Of a stretch of 39,711 nucleotides of DNA, positions 16,588-24,911 are shown one piece after another. A program made the translations under genes and the position numbers. Numbering within the stretch: position 1 is the stretch's first letter; each line of letters begins with the position of its first letter. Source of the stretch: Syntrophobacter sp. SbD2 (lineage in GTDB: Bacteria > Desulfobacterota > Binatia > UBA9968); NCBI GenBank assembly GCA_945889495.1, contig CAMDBU010000040.1:1-39711 (forward strand), in the 5' to 3' direction. Under the pieces are notes generated by a model, which was given only the letters and a program-made list of their open reading frames with translations, did no database searches and was not told the DNA's origin.

Positions 16588-16696
16588 TGGCAGGCGGGCA
16601 GAGGCTTTCTCCGACTTTCTTGATAGCGTTGAAATTTCCAGTGTAACATCGATGCACCGGTCCTGGCTTCTCCATTTGATCCATCGCGAAGCTTAT

Positions 16697-16714
16697 TGTA
16701 CAGTCAGATGTACA
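16697..16714. promoter_or_regulatory. Candidate operator of the toxin-antitoxin pair
   Basis: Two copies of the palindromic hexamer TGTACA (16697-16702 and 16709-16714), 6 nt apart, just before the ribosome site AGGAG (16718-16722) of the antitoxin gene. Centre spacing is 12 bp. Antitoxins of this class usually repress their own promoter at such dyads; that use here is inferred. Confidence 0.45.
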
Positions 16715-16728
16715 TATAGGAGTTAGTT

Positions 16729-17028
16729 ATGAAGCAGCTATCGTTGACTGAAGCGCGAGCTCAACTCAGCACACTGGTTGCGGAAGTCGACAAGGGGCAG
16801 GGGCCCATTGCGATTGCCCAGCGATCCAAGGTCAGGGCGGTTCTCGTCGATCCAGACTGGCACGGCCGAGTAGTAGAAGAACTCGCCCACTATCGAAAAC
16901 TCGTAAAGCCACCTCCGTTAAAGCTCCAGGGCAGTATGACTTTGGCTGGAGATTTGGACGAAGCGTTGGCCGAGATCAAGAAGGAACGCGAACGCTCTTT
17001 TGATCGGCTCATCACCGGGCTAAAGTGA
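16729..17028 (+). CDS. Phd/YefM-family antitoxin
   Basis: A 99-residue antitoxin. The N-terminus KQLSLTEARAQLSTLVAEV is the classic Phd/YefM DNA-binding fold, followed by IAIAQRSKVRAVLVDPDW. The charged C-terminus (about 70-99, EIKKERERSF) would wrap the toxin. It neutralises the PIN toxin encoded next, whose GTG start overlaps this stop by 4 nt (GTGA), so translation is coupled. AGGAG precedes the ATG, and a TGTACA double site upstream is a likely autoregulatory operator. The pair sits between two copies of hydrolase 3' sequence. Confidence 0.9.
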   Translation: MKQLSLTEARAQLSTLVAEVDKGQGPIAIAQRSKVRAVLVDPDWHGRVVEELAHYRKLVKPPPLKLQGSMTLAGDLDEALAEIKKERERSFDRLITGLK

Positions 17029-17426
17029 TTTACGTCACCGATACTCACCCGCTAGTCTTCTGGTCGTCGAATCGCAGGGCGCGACTAGGAAAACGAGCCC
17101 GCCGTATCTTTCAAGAGACCGAGCAGGGCAAGCATTCGATCATCGTCCCAATTACGGTCCTGGAAGAAATGAACAGGTTGGTAGAACGGAACGTGATTCA
17201 TCTGGATGTATCGTTTCGTCGCTGGGCCGAGGAACTCGAACGTTCGCCAAACTATCAAGTCCAGTCATTCACGTTGGAAGTTTTAGTTGAGTTGGTAGCG
17301 CTGGCCGCGATCCGTGACCCGGCAGACCGAGCCATCGTAGCGACAGCCCGGCATCTACGCTCCCCCCTGATCACGGCGGATGAAATCATTCAAAATGGAA
17401 ATTGGGTTGATACGGTTTGGGACTGA
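17025..17426 (+). CDS. vapC: PIN-domain toxin (VapC type)
   Basis: A 133-residue PIN-domain ribonuclease toxin starting at GTG 17025. The acidic active-site set is visible: D6 (VTDTHPL), E47 or E48 (VLEEMN), D98 and D101 (RDPADRAI) and D119 (LITADE). VapC toxins cut specific tRNAs or rRNA sites with a divalent metal. The length is normal and no catalytic residue is missing, so it should be active. It is held in check by the upstream Phd/YefM-like antitoxin. The symbol denotes the family only. Confidence 0.88.
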   Translation: MIYVTDTHPLVFWSSNRRARLGKRARRIFQETEQGKHSIIVPITVLEEMNRLVERNVIHLDVSFRRWAEELERSPNYQVQSFTLEVLVELVALAAIRDPADRAIVATARHLRSPLITADEIIQNGNWVDTVWD

Positions 17427-17493
17427 CTGCGCGTCGCGGCTAGCAGTCTAGCCTCGTGAGACTACTTTGGTGGCGTCTGGAACCGCTGTCTCG

Positions 17494-17832
17494 AGTGGCT
17501 GCCGGAGTTTTGCGAAAGTGGACTGTCTAGCGACCAACCCGGAGGGTTTGAAACGCTGGCTCGAAATTCACCACAATTCGCGCCAGCCGGGCGCGCCGGT
17601 GCAGCTCGAGCGCACCAAGATCACCTACGAAAAACTCGCGACCATTCGCGTGCTGACGCTGTTGATGCCCGGCGACCAGGATTTGCAAACCCCGCCTTGG
17701 GTTATGCGCCGCCAACTGGCCCATATCCCCGGCGCGAAGTTCGTCATCCTGCCCGAAGCGGCGCACTCGATCAATTGGGAACAACCGGCGGCGTTCAATC
17801 GCCAAGTGTTGGAGTTTATCCGTGGGCACTAA
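17494..17832 (+). pseudogene. 3' fragment of a third alpha/beta hydrolase copy
   Basis: Corresponds to about the last 113 codons of the hydrolase at 15727, from the WPPEF region to the C-terminal EFIRGH, with roughly 90% nucleotide match over the parts compared. The first 60 bases are degraded: the conserved GYMATNP is reduced to a diverged stretch before ATNPEGLKRWLEIHH. The 5' two thirds, including the elbow region, are absent, and the toxin-antitoxin pair lies where they would be. The open frame begins at GTG 17467 but no functional start is expected. Confidence 0.85.
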
Positions 17833-17841
17833 GTTGAATCT

Positions 17842-17931
17842 CCCGCAGCTTGCTGCGGGCACAGTTAAATGGGGTTTCCAAAGGGGGCGAGCATCCCCTT
17901 TGGTCGTCTGCGGGGTCCATTCCCCGCAGAC
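17842..17931. terminator. Three consecutive hairpins between convergent genes
   Basis: Three perfect hairpins: 17842-17859 (CCCGCAGC, 2-nt loop), 17878-17903 (CCAAAGGGG arms, 8-nt loop) and 17906-17931 (GTCTGCGGGG arms, 6-nt loop). They lie between the plus-strand hydrolase fragment and the end of the minus-strand gene at 17989. None has a clean T-run. Bidirectional termination or a repeat cluster are both possible. Confidence 0.5.
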
Positions 17932-17988
17932 GAAATTTCTGATTGAACGCCGCGGTAGACGATTCCAGCTGTAGACTCGAACCGCGGG

Positions 17989-18738
17989 TTATTCGCCCGC
18001 CGGTTCCAATCCGCCTTTAATCCACACCGGTCGGGTGACGGCGCGGCTGAGGTAGCGTGTTAGCGCGAGTGCCGGCTCGGGGTCGGCGTTGGTGAGCGGC
18101 ACCGCCGCGTCGTAGACGATGTAGACCTGCACCGCGGCGGGCACCGGTCCAGCGAGGGCGACGCCTTTGGCGCGCGGAATTTCGCTGACGTTGTACAAGC
18201 CGATGTCGATGTCACCGCTGCCGATCAACTCTTGGCCGTTATTTGTCAGCCGCAGTTTTGGTTTGACCGTTTCGGCGATGCCAAGATTGGCCAGGACTTT
18301 GAGCGCATTGGGTCCGCTGAGACCGCCGGTGGCCGAGTCGCTGAGGGTCAGCGAGCGCGCCTCGGTGAGCGCTTTGCGGGTCGACTCCACGCTGGAAAGA
18401 TCGAGACCCACGCCTTCGCGCACCGCCAGGCCAATGCCGACCCGCACTAGCGGCCGGCGCGTGCCGGCGCGCCACGATGCATCGCGCGCGGCGGCGGCCT
18501 CGGTGGCCATGATCACCAGGTCAAATATTTCGCCCGCCTTGAGCCGATCGTTGACCGGGCCGGGGGAACCAAAGGTAAAGCCCACCTGATGGCCGGTTTC
18601 TTTAGTGAAAGCCGCGGCGAGTTCCCGCGCGGGAATGTTGACTGCGTTGTAGGCGAGCACTTTGATCTCCGCCGCGCTGGCGTGAGCCGTGGTGAGAAGA
18701 GCTGCGGTCAACAAGATAATGCGAATGGAGTTAGCCAT
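17989..18738 (-). CDS. ModA-like molybdate-type substrate-binding protein
   Basis: A 249-residue periplasmic binding protein of the molybdate-type (ModA-like) superfamily. There is a signal peptide to about residue 22 (AHASAAE), then IKVLAYNAVNIPARELAAAF, FTFGSPGPVNDRLKAGEIFDLVIM and a conserved SDSATGGLSGPNALKVL. Many members annotated this way bind other small anions or organic acids, so molybdate is not assumed despite the molybdenum enzyme in this window. The ATG at 18738 is preferred because AGGAG lies 9 nt upstream and it gives a clean signal peptide; the frame extends to 18777. No ModB or ModC is nearby. Confidence 0.85.
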   Translation of the reverse strand: MANSIRIILLTAALLTTAHASAAEIKVLAYNAVNIPARELAAAFTKETGHQVGFTFGSPGPVNDRLKAGEIFDLVIMATEAAAARDASWRAGTRRPLVRVGIGLAVREGVGLDLSSVESTRKALTEARSLTLSDSATGGLSGPNALKVLANLGIAETVKPKLRLTNNGQELIGSGDIDIGLYNVSEIPRAKGVALAGPVPAAVQVYIVYDAAVPLTNADPEPALALTRYLSRAVTRPVWIKGGLEPAGE

Positions 18739-18785
18739 GGGGATTTTCTCCTGAGTGGTTAACGCTATTGTGAACATTAAAATAT

Positions 18786-18922
18786 CTCGGATTCGGATAT
18801 TGCTCTCGCAAAGGCGCTAAGGACGCCAAGTTCGGAAAGAAAGGATCGATCCAAAATCGTTGTTCAGAATTCTTCTTCCGACCTTTGCGAGCTTTGCGCC
18901 TTTGCGAGAGATACTCCGAGTC
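18786..18922. repeat. CAAAGGCG-box inverted repeat
   Basis: Left half has CTCTCGCAAAGGCGCTAAG from 18803. Right half carries the inverse, GCGCCTTTGCGAGAG, to 18910. The outer words CTCGG and CCGAG close the structure. It occupies the gap upstream of the ModA-like gene. Same family as 12066-12190, 24571-24704 and 31893-32053. Confidence 0.75.
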
Positions 18923-18936
18923 CTAACTATCGCCAA

Positions 18937-20046
18937 CTATTTCCTGACATACTTGGTGATGCCGCGCAGTTGCGCTTCGGCGCTGAAGACATTGCCGGCG
19001 GCGTCGATGGCGATGCCTTCGCCCATGGCGCCGTCGAGGGAAGTGGCCGACGCGTGGGGTGGGATGAACACCGTCACTTTGCCGTCTTTGAGACTGCCGA
19101 TGCGGATGCCGCGCTGCCAGCCCGGATGAACCTTGTCCGTCGACTCCGAGTCGGCGGTGTAAATGACATCGTTCTTGTCGATGGCCAGGCCGCTGCTCCG
19201 GCCGAAGTCGGTGTACTCGGTGATGAATTTCCCATCTTTGGTGAGAATCTGAATGCGATGGTTGTGGCGGTCGGCGACGATCAGCCGGCCCTGGGAGTCG
19301 AACTCGATGCCGTGCGGCGTGCGAAACTCTCCCGGACCGGTGCCGGTCTTACCGATGGTGCGAAGAAACTTGCCGTTCTTGTCAAACACCGAGATGCGCC
19401 CAACTAGATTGGCATCGGCGACGTTGGTATGGCTCTCGGCGACGTAGATATCGCCATTGCCCGGATCGGTGACGACGTCGTTGGGATCGGTCAAGGCTTC
19501 GGGAGGATTGCCGCGCACGCCGGGTTTGCCGAGGGTCATCAACACCTTGCCTTCGGGGCTGAACTTGACCACCACGCTGCCTTTGTTTCCTTCGCCAGGA
19601 AACTTGCCGAGCTCGTCGGGGCTCGCGGTGCGCGCGTCTGTGACCCAGACATTGCCGTCGCGGTCGACATGGATGCCATGGGGCCAAACGAACATGCCGG
19701 CGCCAAAGCTTCTGACCTCTTTGCCGGATTCATCGAAGAGATGGACCGGGTTCACTTTGCTGCCGAGACAGCCAGGATTGATTCCCGCCGAGCAGCGGTC
19801 GGTGGCCCATACCGACTTGCCGTCACGATCGATGGCGACGCCGTTGGAGCCGCCCTAAGGGCGCGCTTCGACATTGAGCTGCGCCCAGTCGCGGATCACG
19901 CTGTAAGGATTGGCGCCCGTGTTGACCGGCGCGACTTTGTCGGTCTCCGGCGTGCCGCCGCGCTGCTGGGCGTGGACTGGGCTTGCCGCAATCCCCAAAA
20001 CTATCAGCGCAATGAACGCGGATCGCGTAAAAATTGCAGTGGTCAT
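18937..20046 (-). pseudogene. Secreted NHL-repeat protein with an in-frame TAG
   Basis: A beta-propeller protein of the NHL/SMP-30 type, about 369 codons. Signal peptide from M1 (20046) to VHAQQ, then repeated blades such as PHGIHVDRDGNVWVTDAR, PHGIEFDSQGRLIVADRHNH and GEGIAIDAAGNVFSAEAQ. A TAG at 19855-19857 (codon 64) interrupts it between EARP and GGSNGVAIDRDGK, where related propellers often have a Trp; TGG-to-TAG would be a single change. No other lesion is present and the frame is identical on both sides. GGAG lies 7 nt before the ATG. Such proteins bind or hydrolyse small ligands such as lactones or amidated peptides; function here is unknown. Confidence 0.8.
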
Positions 20047-20111
20047 CGGCCCGCTCCTCAGCCTCGCGCGAGTCGTCAGCGACTCGACGCGTGTTTCATT
20101 CCCGGCAATCT

Positions 20112-21164
20112 TCAACGGATTTGAAAGATCTCTTTCCAGATCTTTTGGTATCTCGGCATCTCTTTGAGATCGTCGATGCCGAGCATGTAGGTGGTGGTCG
20201 GGCGGACTTTTTCCAGCGGCTCGACGTTGGGATGGGCCGGGGTCTCGCCGGCTTGGGCCCAGACTTTCTGGCCTTCTTCGCTGAGCGCCCAACGGGCCCA
20301 GAGCAAAGCGCCGAGGGGGCGCGGCGCGTCTTTGATGATCGATACGGCGCCGCCCACTTCGCCGACGCCTTCGCTCATCAGCGGCAGGATCGGCGCGCCT
20401 TTTTTCACCCGCGGCGGGAAGTGATGCGAGTAGCAGGTGAAACAGACGGCGCGCTGGCCGGCGACCAGAAACTCGGCGAGATCGGAGTGGCCGCGGTGAA
20501 ACTCCACTTGGTTGGCGGCGATCTTCTTGAACAGCTCGATGGCCTTGTCATCGTTTTTGTATTTACGTTTGGCGAAGCCGATGAGCAGTTGATGATCGCG
20601 GTCTTCGCCCATGATGTTTTTCGCCCACTTGGGGTTGGTCAGGTCTTCGAAGCTGGTGGGCTCCTCGCCTTTCTTCACCAGATTGGTGTTCCAACCGATG
20701 ATGTAATACTGGGTGTCGGTGGCGACCCAGGTGTCGCTCTTCAACTGGGCGGGGTAGGCCGCTGCCTCGGGCACGCTCAACGGCGCAAGCAGTTTTTGCT
20801 CGACGGCTTGGGCGATGTAAACCAGCGAGCCGCTGTAGACGTCGGCGAGCATGCGGCCGCCGCGCGCTTCGGCGATGATGCGCGCGATCAGTTGATTGGG
20901 CGTGCCGTCGATATGGTTGACCGTGACGCCGGCAAACCGCTTCATGAAAGCCGGCAGGATTACTTCGATGGAGCGGTTCGACAACGAGGCGTAAACCGTA
21001 ACCTTGCCGCCTTCTTTCTTGACCCGTTCGGCGAGTTGGTCGAGGGATTCGGCCGGTGCTGCCGCGCTGGCGGCCCAGACCGGCGCGCGCGCCAACAGCG
21101 CGGCGAAAATAATCATGGCAACGCTTAGTCCTAACCATTTAGCGATCGTGCTTGGTCGAGTCAT
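20112..21164 (-). CDS. Fe3+-type extracellular solute-binding protein
   Basis: A 350-residue periplasmic binding protein of the iron/spermidine-putrescine superfamily (AfuA/FbpA-like fold). The signal peptide ends at about residue 32 (VWAAS). Fold-typical segments are GKVTVYASLSNRSIEVILPAF, GRMLADVYSGS, YIIGWNTNLV, FEDLTNPKWAKNIMGED and ALLWARWALSEEGQKV. Many homologues in metagenomic lineages bind organic anions rather than iron, so the ligand is open. It is transcribed with the downstream NHL gene (65-nt gap) and follows the two NitT-type genes on the same strand. No permease is adjacent. Confidence 0.88.
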   Translation of the reverse strand: MTRPSTIAKWLGLSVAMIIFAALLARAPVWAASAAAPAESLDQLAERVKKEGGKVTVYASLSNRSIEVILPAFMKRFAGVTVNHIDGTPNQLIARIIAEARGGRMLADVYSGSLVYIAQAVEQKLLAPLSVPEAAAYPAQLKSDTWVATDTQYYIIGWNTNLVKKGEEPTSFEDLTNPKWAKNIMGEDRDHQLLIGFAKRKYKNDDKAIELFKKIAANQVEFHRGHSDLAEFLVAGQRAVCFTCYSHHFPPRVKKGAPILPLMSEGVGEVGGAVSIIKDAPRPLGALLWARWALSEEGQKVWAQAGETPAHPNVEPLEKVRPTTTYMLGIDDLKEMPRYQKIWKEIFQIR

Positions 21165-21297
21165 GACAATGTCCTCCAGATTTACGAGTGAAGTTTATCC
21201 GCGCGCGTCGTCGATTCTGCAAAACCATCCGGTCACGCGATGGCCATGCCATAGCACCGATTGGCTTTCTTGGGAAGTAATTCGTTGGCAGTCCAAC

Positions 21298-22248
21298 TTA
21301 TCTGGCGCCCGGCAGCAGCGAGAAATCGATAAACTTCTGCGGGTCGACATCGGCGGGAATCGGTCGTTCTTGGCGCAAGAGATCCAAGTAGCCGCGCGCG
21401 ACTTTGAGCGGCAGGCGGCCGTCTTTGTTGAGCATGCTCAACAATGTCTCGTAGGTGCCGTTGGATTCGGTCGGCGTGATCTTGAATTTGTCGGCGATCA
21501 TTTTTGCCGTGTCGCCGCGGTTAGCGCGAATCCAGGCGATGGCGTCCACTACCGCTGCGATGGTTTTCTGTACGCGCTCGCGGTTGTTGGTCACTTCGGC
21601 GCGGGTGGTCATCAGGCCGGAGGTTGGGATGTCGAGCAGGTCGCCGATCATCTGGAATTTCTTGAAACCTTTGGTCACCGCTTTGTCGTCGTAGGGTGAG
21701 GTTAATACGGCGCCGGCGACCTGTTCGCTGGCCAGGGCGGCGAAGCTGCCGGCGGTGCCGCCGGTCAAGATGTAGCCCACTTCCTTTTCGTTCAGTTCAT
21801 ATTTTTTGAACCAAGCGGTCATCAGTTGATGGCCGGTGGTGCGCAGGCCGGATACGCCGATCTTTTTGCCGAGCAGGTCCTGCGGCCGGTTGATTTCCTG
21901 CTTGGTCACCAGCATCCACGGCGTGATCTGATAAAAATTCAACACCACCACCAGTGGCAAGCCGGCCACCGCCGCGGAAATACCCGTCGACAGCGACGGG
22001 AAAAAATTGATGTTGCCGTTGATCAGCGCCTGGGGTTGGATCGAGGTGTTCATCTGAATGAACTCGGCTTCGAGGCCGGCGCGTTTGAGAAAGCCTTTTT
22101 CCTGAGCGACGTAAAGCGGCATGTAGGAGAGCGCCAGCGACGGCAGACCGACGCGGATTTTTTGCAGCGCCTCGGCGCCATGGCCGGCGCGTGGTGACCA
22201 ACAGCTCATCGATAGCGCTATCGTGATGGCTAGCAGTGGACGTTTCAT
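21298..22248 (-). CDS. NitT/TauT-type ABC substrate-binding protein, copy B
   Basis: A 316-residue periplasmic binding protein of the NMT1/SsuA/TauA group: signal peptide to about residue 24 (GHGAEA), then IRVGLPSLALSYMPLYVAQ, KGFLKRAGLEAEFIQM, NRPQDLLGKKIGVSGLRTT and YILTGGTAGSFAALASEQVAG. It is nearly collinear with the gene at 22291, same length and mostly identical, so the pair arose by tandem duplication. Family ligands include nitrate, sulfonates, taurine and pyrimidine precursors; not resolvable here. It lies 42 nt downstream of its copy in the same transcript. No ATPase or permease follows. Confidence 0.9.
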   Translation of the reverse strand: MKRPLLAITIALSMSCWSPRAGHGAEALQKIRVGLPSLALSYMPLYVAQEKGFLKRAGLEAEFIQMNTSIQPQALINGNINFFPSLSTGISAAVAGLPLVVVLNFYQITPWMLVTKQEINRPQDLLGKKIGVSGLRTTGHQLMTAWFKKYELNEKEVGYILTGGTAGSFAALASEQVAGAVLTSPYDDKAVTKGFKKFQMIGDLLDIPTSGLMTTRAEVTNNRERVQKTIAAVVDAIAWIRANRGDTAKMIADKFKITPTESNGTYETLLSMLNKDGRLPLKVARGYLDLLRQERPIPADVDPQKFIDFSLLPGAR

Positions 22249-22290
22249 GGGTTGGCTCCCTGGCGATAAATTGGACGATGAGCGCGGCGG

Positions 22291-23241
22291 CTACTTCGCA
22301 GCCGGCAGCATGGAAAAATCCAAAAACTTCTGCGGGTCAACATCGGCGGGGATCGGCCGTTCCCGGCGCAGACTATCGAGATAGCCATGCACGACTTTGA
22401 GCGGCAGACGGCCATCTTTGTTGAGCATGCCGAGTAACGTGTCGTAGGCGCCGGCCGCTTCGGCGGCGGTGATCTTGAACTTCTCGGCGAGCATGGTGCT
22501 GGTGTCGGGCCGGTTGGCGCGGATCCAGGCGATGGCGTCGAACACCGCCGCGATGGTTTTCTGCACGCGGTCGCGATTGTTGGTTATCTCCGCGCGGGTG
22601 GTGACCAGACCGGCGGTGGGGATGTCGAGGAGATCGCCGATCATCTGGAACTTCTTGAATCCCCGGCTTACCGCCTTGTCATCATAGGGCGAGACCAGGA
22701 CGGCGCCGGCGACCTGCTCGGTGGCCAGGGTGGCGAAGCTCCCGCCCGTGCCGCCGGTAAGGATGTAGGTCACGTCTTTTTCGTTCAGTTCATATTTCTT
22801 GAACCACGCGCTCATCAGCTGGTGCGGTGTGGTGCGCAAACCAGAGACCGCGATCTTCTTCCCGAGTATGTCCTGCGGCTTGTTGATGTCTTTTTGCGTC
22901 ACCAGGGTCCACGGCGTGAAGCCATAAAAATTCATCACCACCACCAGCGGCATGCCGGCGACCGCCGCTGGGATGCCGGCTGAAAGGCCGGGGAGAAAAT
23001 TGATGTTGCCGTTGATCAACGCTTGGGGCTGGATCGAGGTGTTCATCTGAATGAACTCAGCTTCGAGACCGGCCCGTTTGAGAAAGCCTTTGTCCTGGGC
23101 GACGTAGAGCGGCATATAGGAGAGCGCCAGCGAAGGTACGCCGACCCGGAGCTTTTGCAGCGCCTCGGCGCCATAACTTAGCCGCGCTAACGGGCCGATG
23201 ATTGTTAGCAGGATCATGATCGTTGGCAATTGGCGTTTCAT
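22291..23241 (-). CDS. NitT/TauT-type ABC substrate-binding protein, copy A
   Basis: A 316-residue paralogue of the gene at 21298. Signal peptide to about residue 24 (LSYGAEA), then LRVGVPSLALSYMPLYVAQ, QDILGKKIAVSGLRTT and YILTGGTGGSFATLATEQVAG. Differences from the copy cluster in the signal peptide and the C-terminal half, while ligand-facing segments near residues 30-90 are almost unchanged, suggesting similar ligands. AAGGAG precedes the ATG. It is the first gene of the minus-strand run that continues to the ModA-like gene. Divergent from the plus-strand gene at 23390. Confidence 0.9.
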   Translation of the reverse strand: MKRQLPTIMILLTIIGPLARLSYGAEALQKLRVGVPSLALSYMPLYVAQDKGFLKRAGLEAEFIQMNTSIQPQALINGNINFLPGLSAGIPAAVAGMPLVVVMNFYGFTPWTLVTQKDINKPQDILGKKIAVSGLRTTPHQLMSAWFKKYELNEKDVTYILTGGTGGSFATLATEQVAGAVLVSPYDDKAVSRGFKKFQMIGDLLDIPTAGLVTTRAEITNNRDRVQKTIAAVFDAIAWIRANRPDTSTMLAEKFKITAAEAAGAYDTLLGMLNKDGRLPLKVVHGYLDSLRRERPIPADVDPQKFLDFSMLPAAK

Positions 23242-23389
23242 GGTTGGGCTCCTTGGAAATCGTCGACTGGGAGGTTTTTACCGCAAAGGACGCAGTGAAC
23301 GCAAAGGGCGCGGCATGCCTTCTTCCCATGTTGACAGGCGGGAACGCGGCTTTTACAGTGGGCGGCGTTGCACCGAGGTTAATATTGTC

Positions 23390-24517
23390 ATGTTAGCTAA
23401 GACTCTACTTGCGCTACTATTTACACTTTCGAGCAACGTCGCCGGCTTCGCCGCCGATGCGCGGCCGGCGTGGCGCGTCGAGTGGGACAAGACCATCGCC
23501 GCGGCGGAGAAGGAAGGGGCGCTGAGCCTTTACGTTTTCGAAGCCGGGCCGCTCACCGAAGAAACCGTGCAAGCTTTCGAGCGGGCGTATCCGAAAATCA
23601 AAGTCAGCCAGCTGCGTGGCCGCGGCAACGATCTCGGCCCGCGCATCGTCGCCGAACGACGCGCTGGCAAATATCTGGTCGATCTGTTCGCCGGCGGCAA
23701 AGGGACCGCCTTGGGCACGCTTTACGTCGGCAAACTGCTCGACCCGATCAAACCGCTGTTGCTGCTGCCGGAAGTGTTGGACGAATCCAAGTGGTATCGC
23801 CGCGAGCTCAAGTACGTCGATCCCGAGAATAAATATATTTTTGTCTACATCGGCAACGCCGGCGGCGTCGAGATCAATTACAACTCGACCTTGGTCAATT
23901 CCAAGGATTTCACTTCTTACTGGGACCTGACCCAGCCCAAGTGGAAAGGCAAAATCGCCGCCACCGATCCGCGTTCCCGCGGCATGGACAATCCGGTGCT
24001 GTTTTTTTACTACCACGCCAAACTCGGCCCGGAGTTCATCCGCAAGCTCTACGGCGACATGGAGGTCACCATCGCGCGCGACTATCGCCAGCCGGTGGAT
24101 TGGCTGGCGTCGGGGCGTTACGCGCTGTGCATCCCCTGCGTGTCCGACGAAATGGACAAGGCGATGGACCAAAAGTTGCCGGTGGGACAAATTCTCCGGC
24201 TGAAAGAAGGCGGCACGCTGAGCTCTTCCGGCGGCACGCTGACGCTACTGCAAAACGCGCCGCACCCCAATGCGGCAAAGGTGTTCGTCAATTGGCTGTT
24301 GTCGCGGGAAGGCCAGACCATCGTGCAGAAAGGCCGCAAGGGGCGCGCGCGCACGGCGTCCAATTCGCTGCGCATCGATATTCCAAAGACCGATCTGCCG
24401 GATGAGGTACAGCGGCGCGATGGGGTCGATTATTTTGATGCCGACGACGACAACTTCGCCGACCGCCGGCCGGCGGATAAGTTGTTTAATGAGATCTTCG
24501 GCAAGAAGGACAAGTAG
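23390..24517 (+). CDS. Fe3+-type extracellular solute-binding protein
   Basis: A 375-residue periplasmic binding protein of the iron-type superfamily. The signal peptide ends near residue 21 (AGFAAD), followed by EWDKTIAAAEKEGALSLYVF, GRGNDLGPRIVAERRAGKY, YWDLTQPKWKGKIAATDPRS and HPNAAKVFVNWLLSREGQ. The ATG at 23390 is chosen because it gives the signal peptide; the open frame back to 23198 runs through CAAAG-box repeat DNA. A GAGG 12 nt upstream is a weak ribosome site. It is plus-strand among mostly minus-strand receptors and divergent from the NitT-type pair. Ligand unknown. Confidence 0.87.
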   Translation: MLAKTLLALLFTLSSNVAGFAADARPAWRVEWDKTIAAAEKEGALSLYVFEAGPLTEETVQAFERAYPKIKVSQLRGRGNDLGPRIVAERRAGKYLVDLFAGGKGTALGTLYVGKLLDPIKPLLLLPEVLDESKWYRRELKYVDPENKYIFVYIGNAGGVEINYNSTLVNSKDFTSYWDLTQPKWKGKIAATDPRSRGMDNPVLFFYYHAKLGPEFIRKLYGDMEVTIARDYRQPVDWLASGRYALCIPCVSDEMDKAMDQKLPVGQILRLKEGGTLSSSGGTLTLLQNAPHPNAAKVFVNWLLSREGQTIVQKGRKGRARTASNSLRIDIPKTDLPDEVQRRDGVDYFDADDDNFADRRPADKLFNEIFGKKDK

Positions 24518-24570
24518 AGGGAAGCGGATTCACCACCGAGGACCTAGCGCGGCGGAGCCGCAACTGAATT

Positions 24571-24704
24571 TCGGAATCTCTCTCGCAAAGGCGCTAAGCT
24601 CGCAAAGGTCGGAGAATCGGAATCACAATCACGGTTTATGATTTTAACCATCTTCTTCCGAACTTGGCGTCTTTGCGCCTTGGCGAGAGGAATATCCGAT
24701 TCCG
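24571..24704. repeat. CAAAGGCG-box inverted repeat
   Basis: Left half TCGGAATCTCTCTCGCAAAGG from 24571, right half CGCCTTGGCGAGAGGAATATCCGA to about 24700, imperfect complements about 60 nt apart. Together with the next block it fills most of the 394-nt gap 24518-24911, where no gene is seen. Confidence 0.7.
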
Positions 24705-24784
24705 GGTTGGTTCGGGTGTTCTAACATTTGCGCAAGCGGCGCAAATTGTCGGCTATATTAGTACAGAGATCACAGAGGGGAAGA

Positions 24785-24894
24785 ATCGGAGTATCTCCCG
24801 CAAAGACGCAAAGTTCGGAAGAAGAGATTGGCCGCAAAGAACGCAAAGGACACAAAAGGGACTGGGATCGTAGGGGCGGGTTTTAAACCCGCCC
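24785..24894. repeat. CAAAG-word direct array and GGGCGGG palindrome
   Basis: Direct iterations of a CGCAAAG word (about 24796-24850) are followed by a palindrome with 10-bp arms GGGCGGGTTT and AAACCCGCCC at 24874-24894. The sequence GTAGGGGCG at 24870 is the same start as the in-gene palindrome at 862. The block ends 17 nt before the next start codon, close to its ribosome site. Confidence 0.65.
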
Positions 24895-24911
24895 GGGTTT
24901 GGGAGCATGAC

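Noticed and set aside
17842-17931. Classical Rho-independent terminators
   Set aside because: Stems are strong but none is followed by a clear T-run on either strand; listed only as possible terminators.
11557-19857. Reassignment of TAG to an amino acid
   Set aside because: Several intact genes here end in TAG at the expected family length (for example at 9676, 13100, 14220, 15368 and 24517), so TAG is an ordinary stop.
20034-21128. Long open frame (364 codons) on the plus strand
   Set aside because: It is the antisense of the solute-binding protein at 20112-21164, which has a signal peptide and fold motifs. GC-rich codon use opens long antisense frames throughout the window.
23198-23389. 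N-terminal extension of the solute-binding protein at 23390
   Set aside because: It would put the clear signal peptide in the middle of the protein, and it overlaps the start of the divergent gene and repeat DNA.
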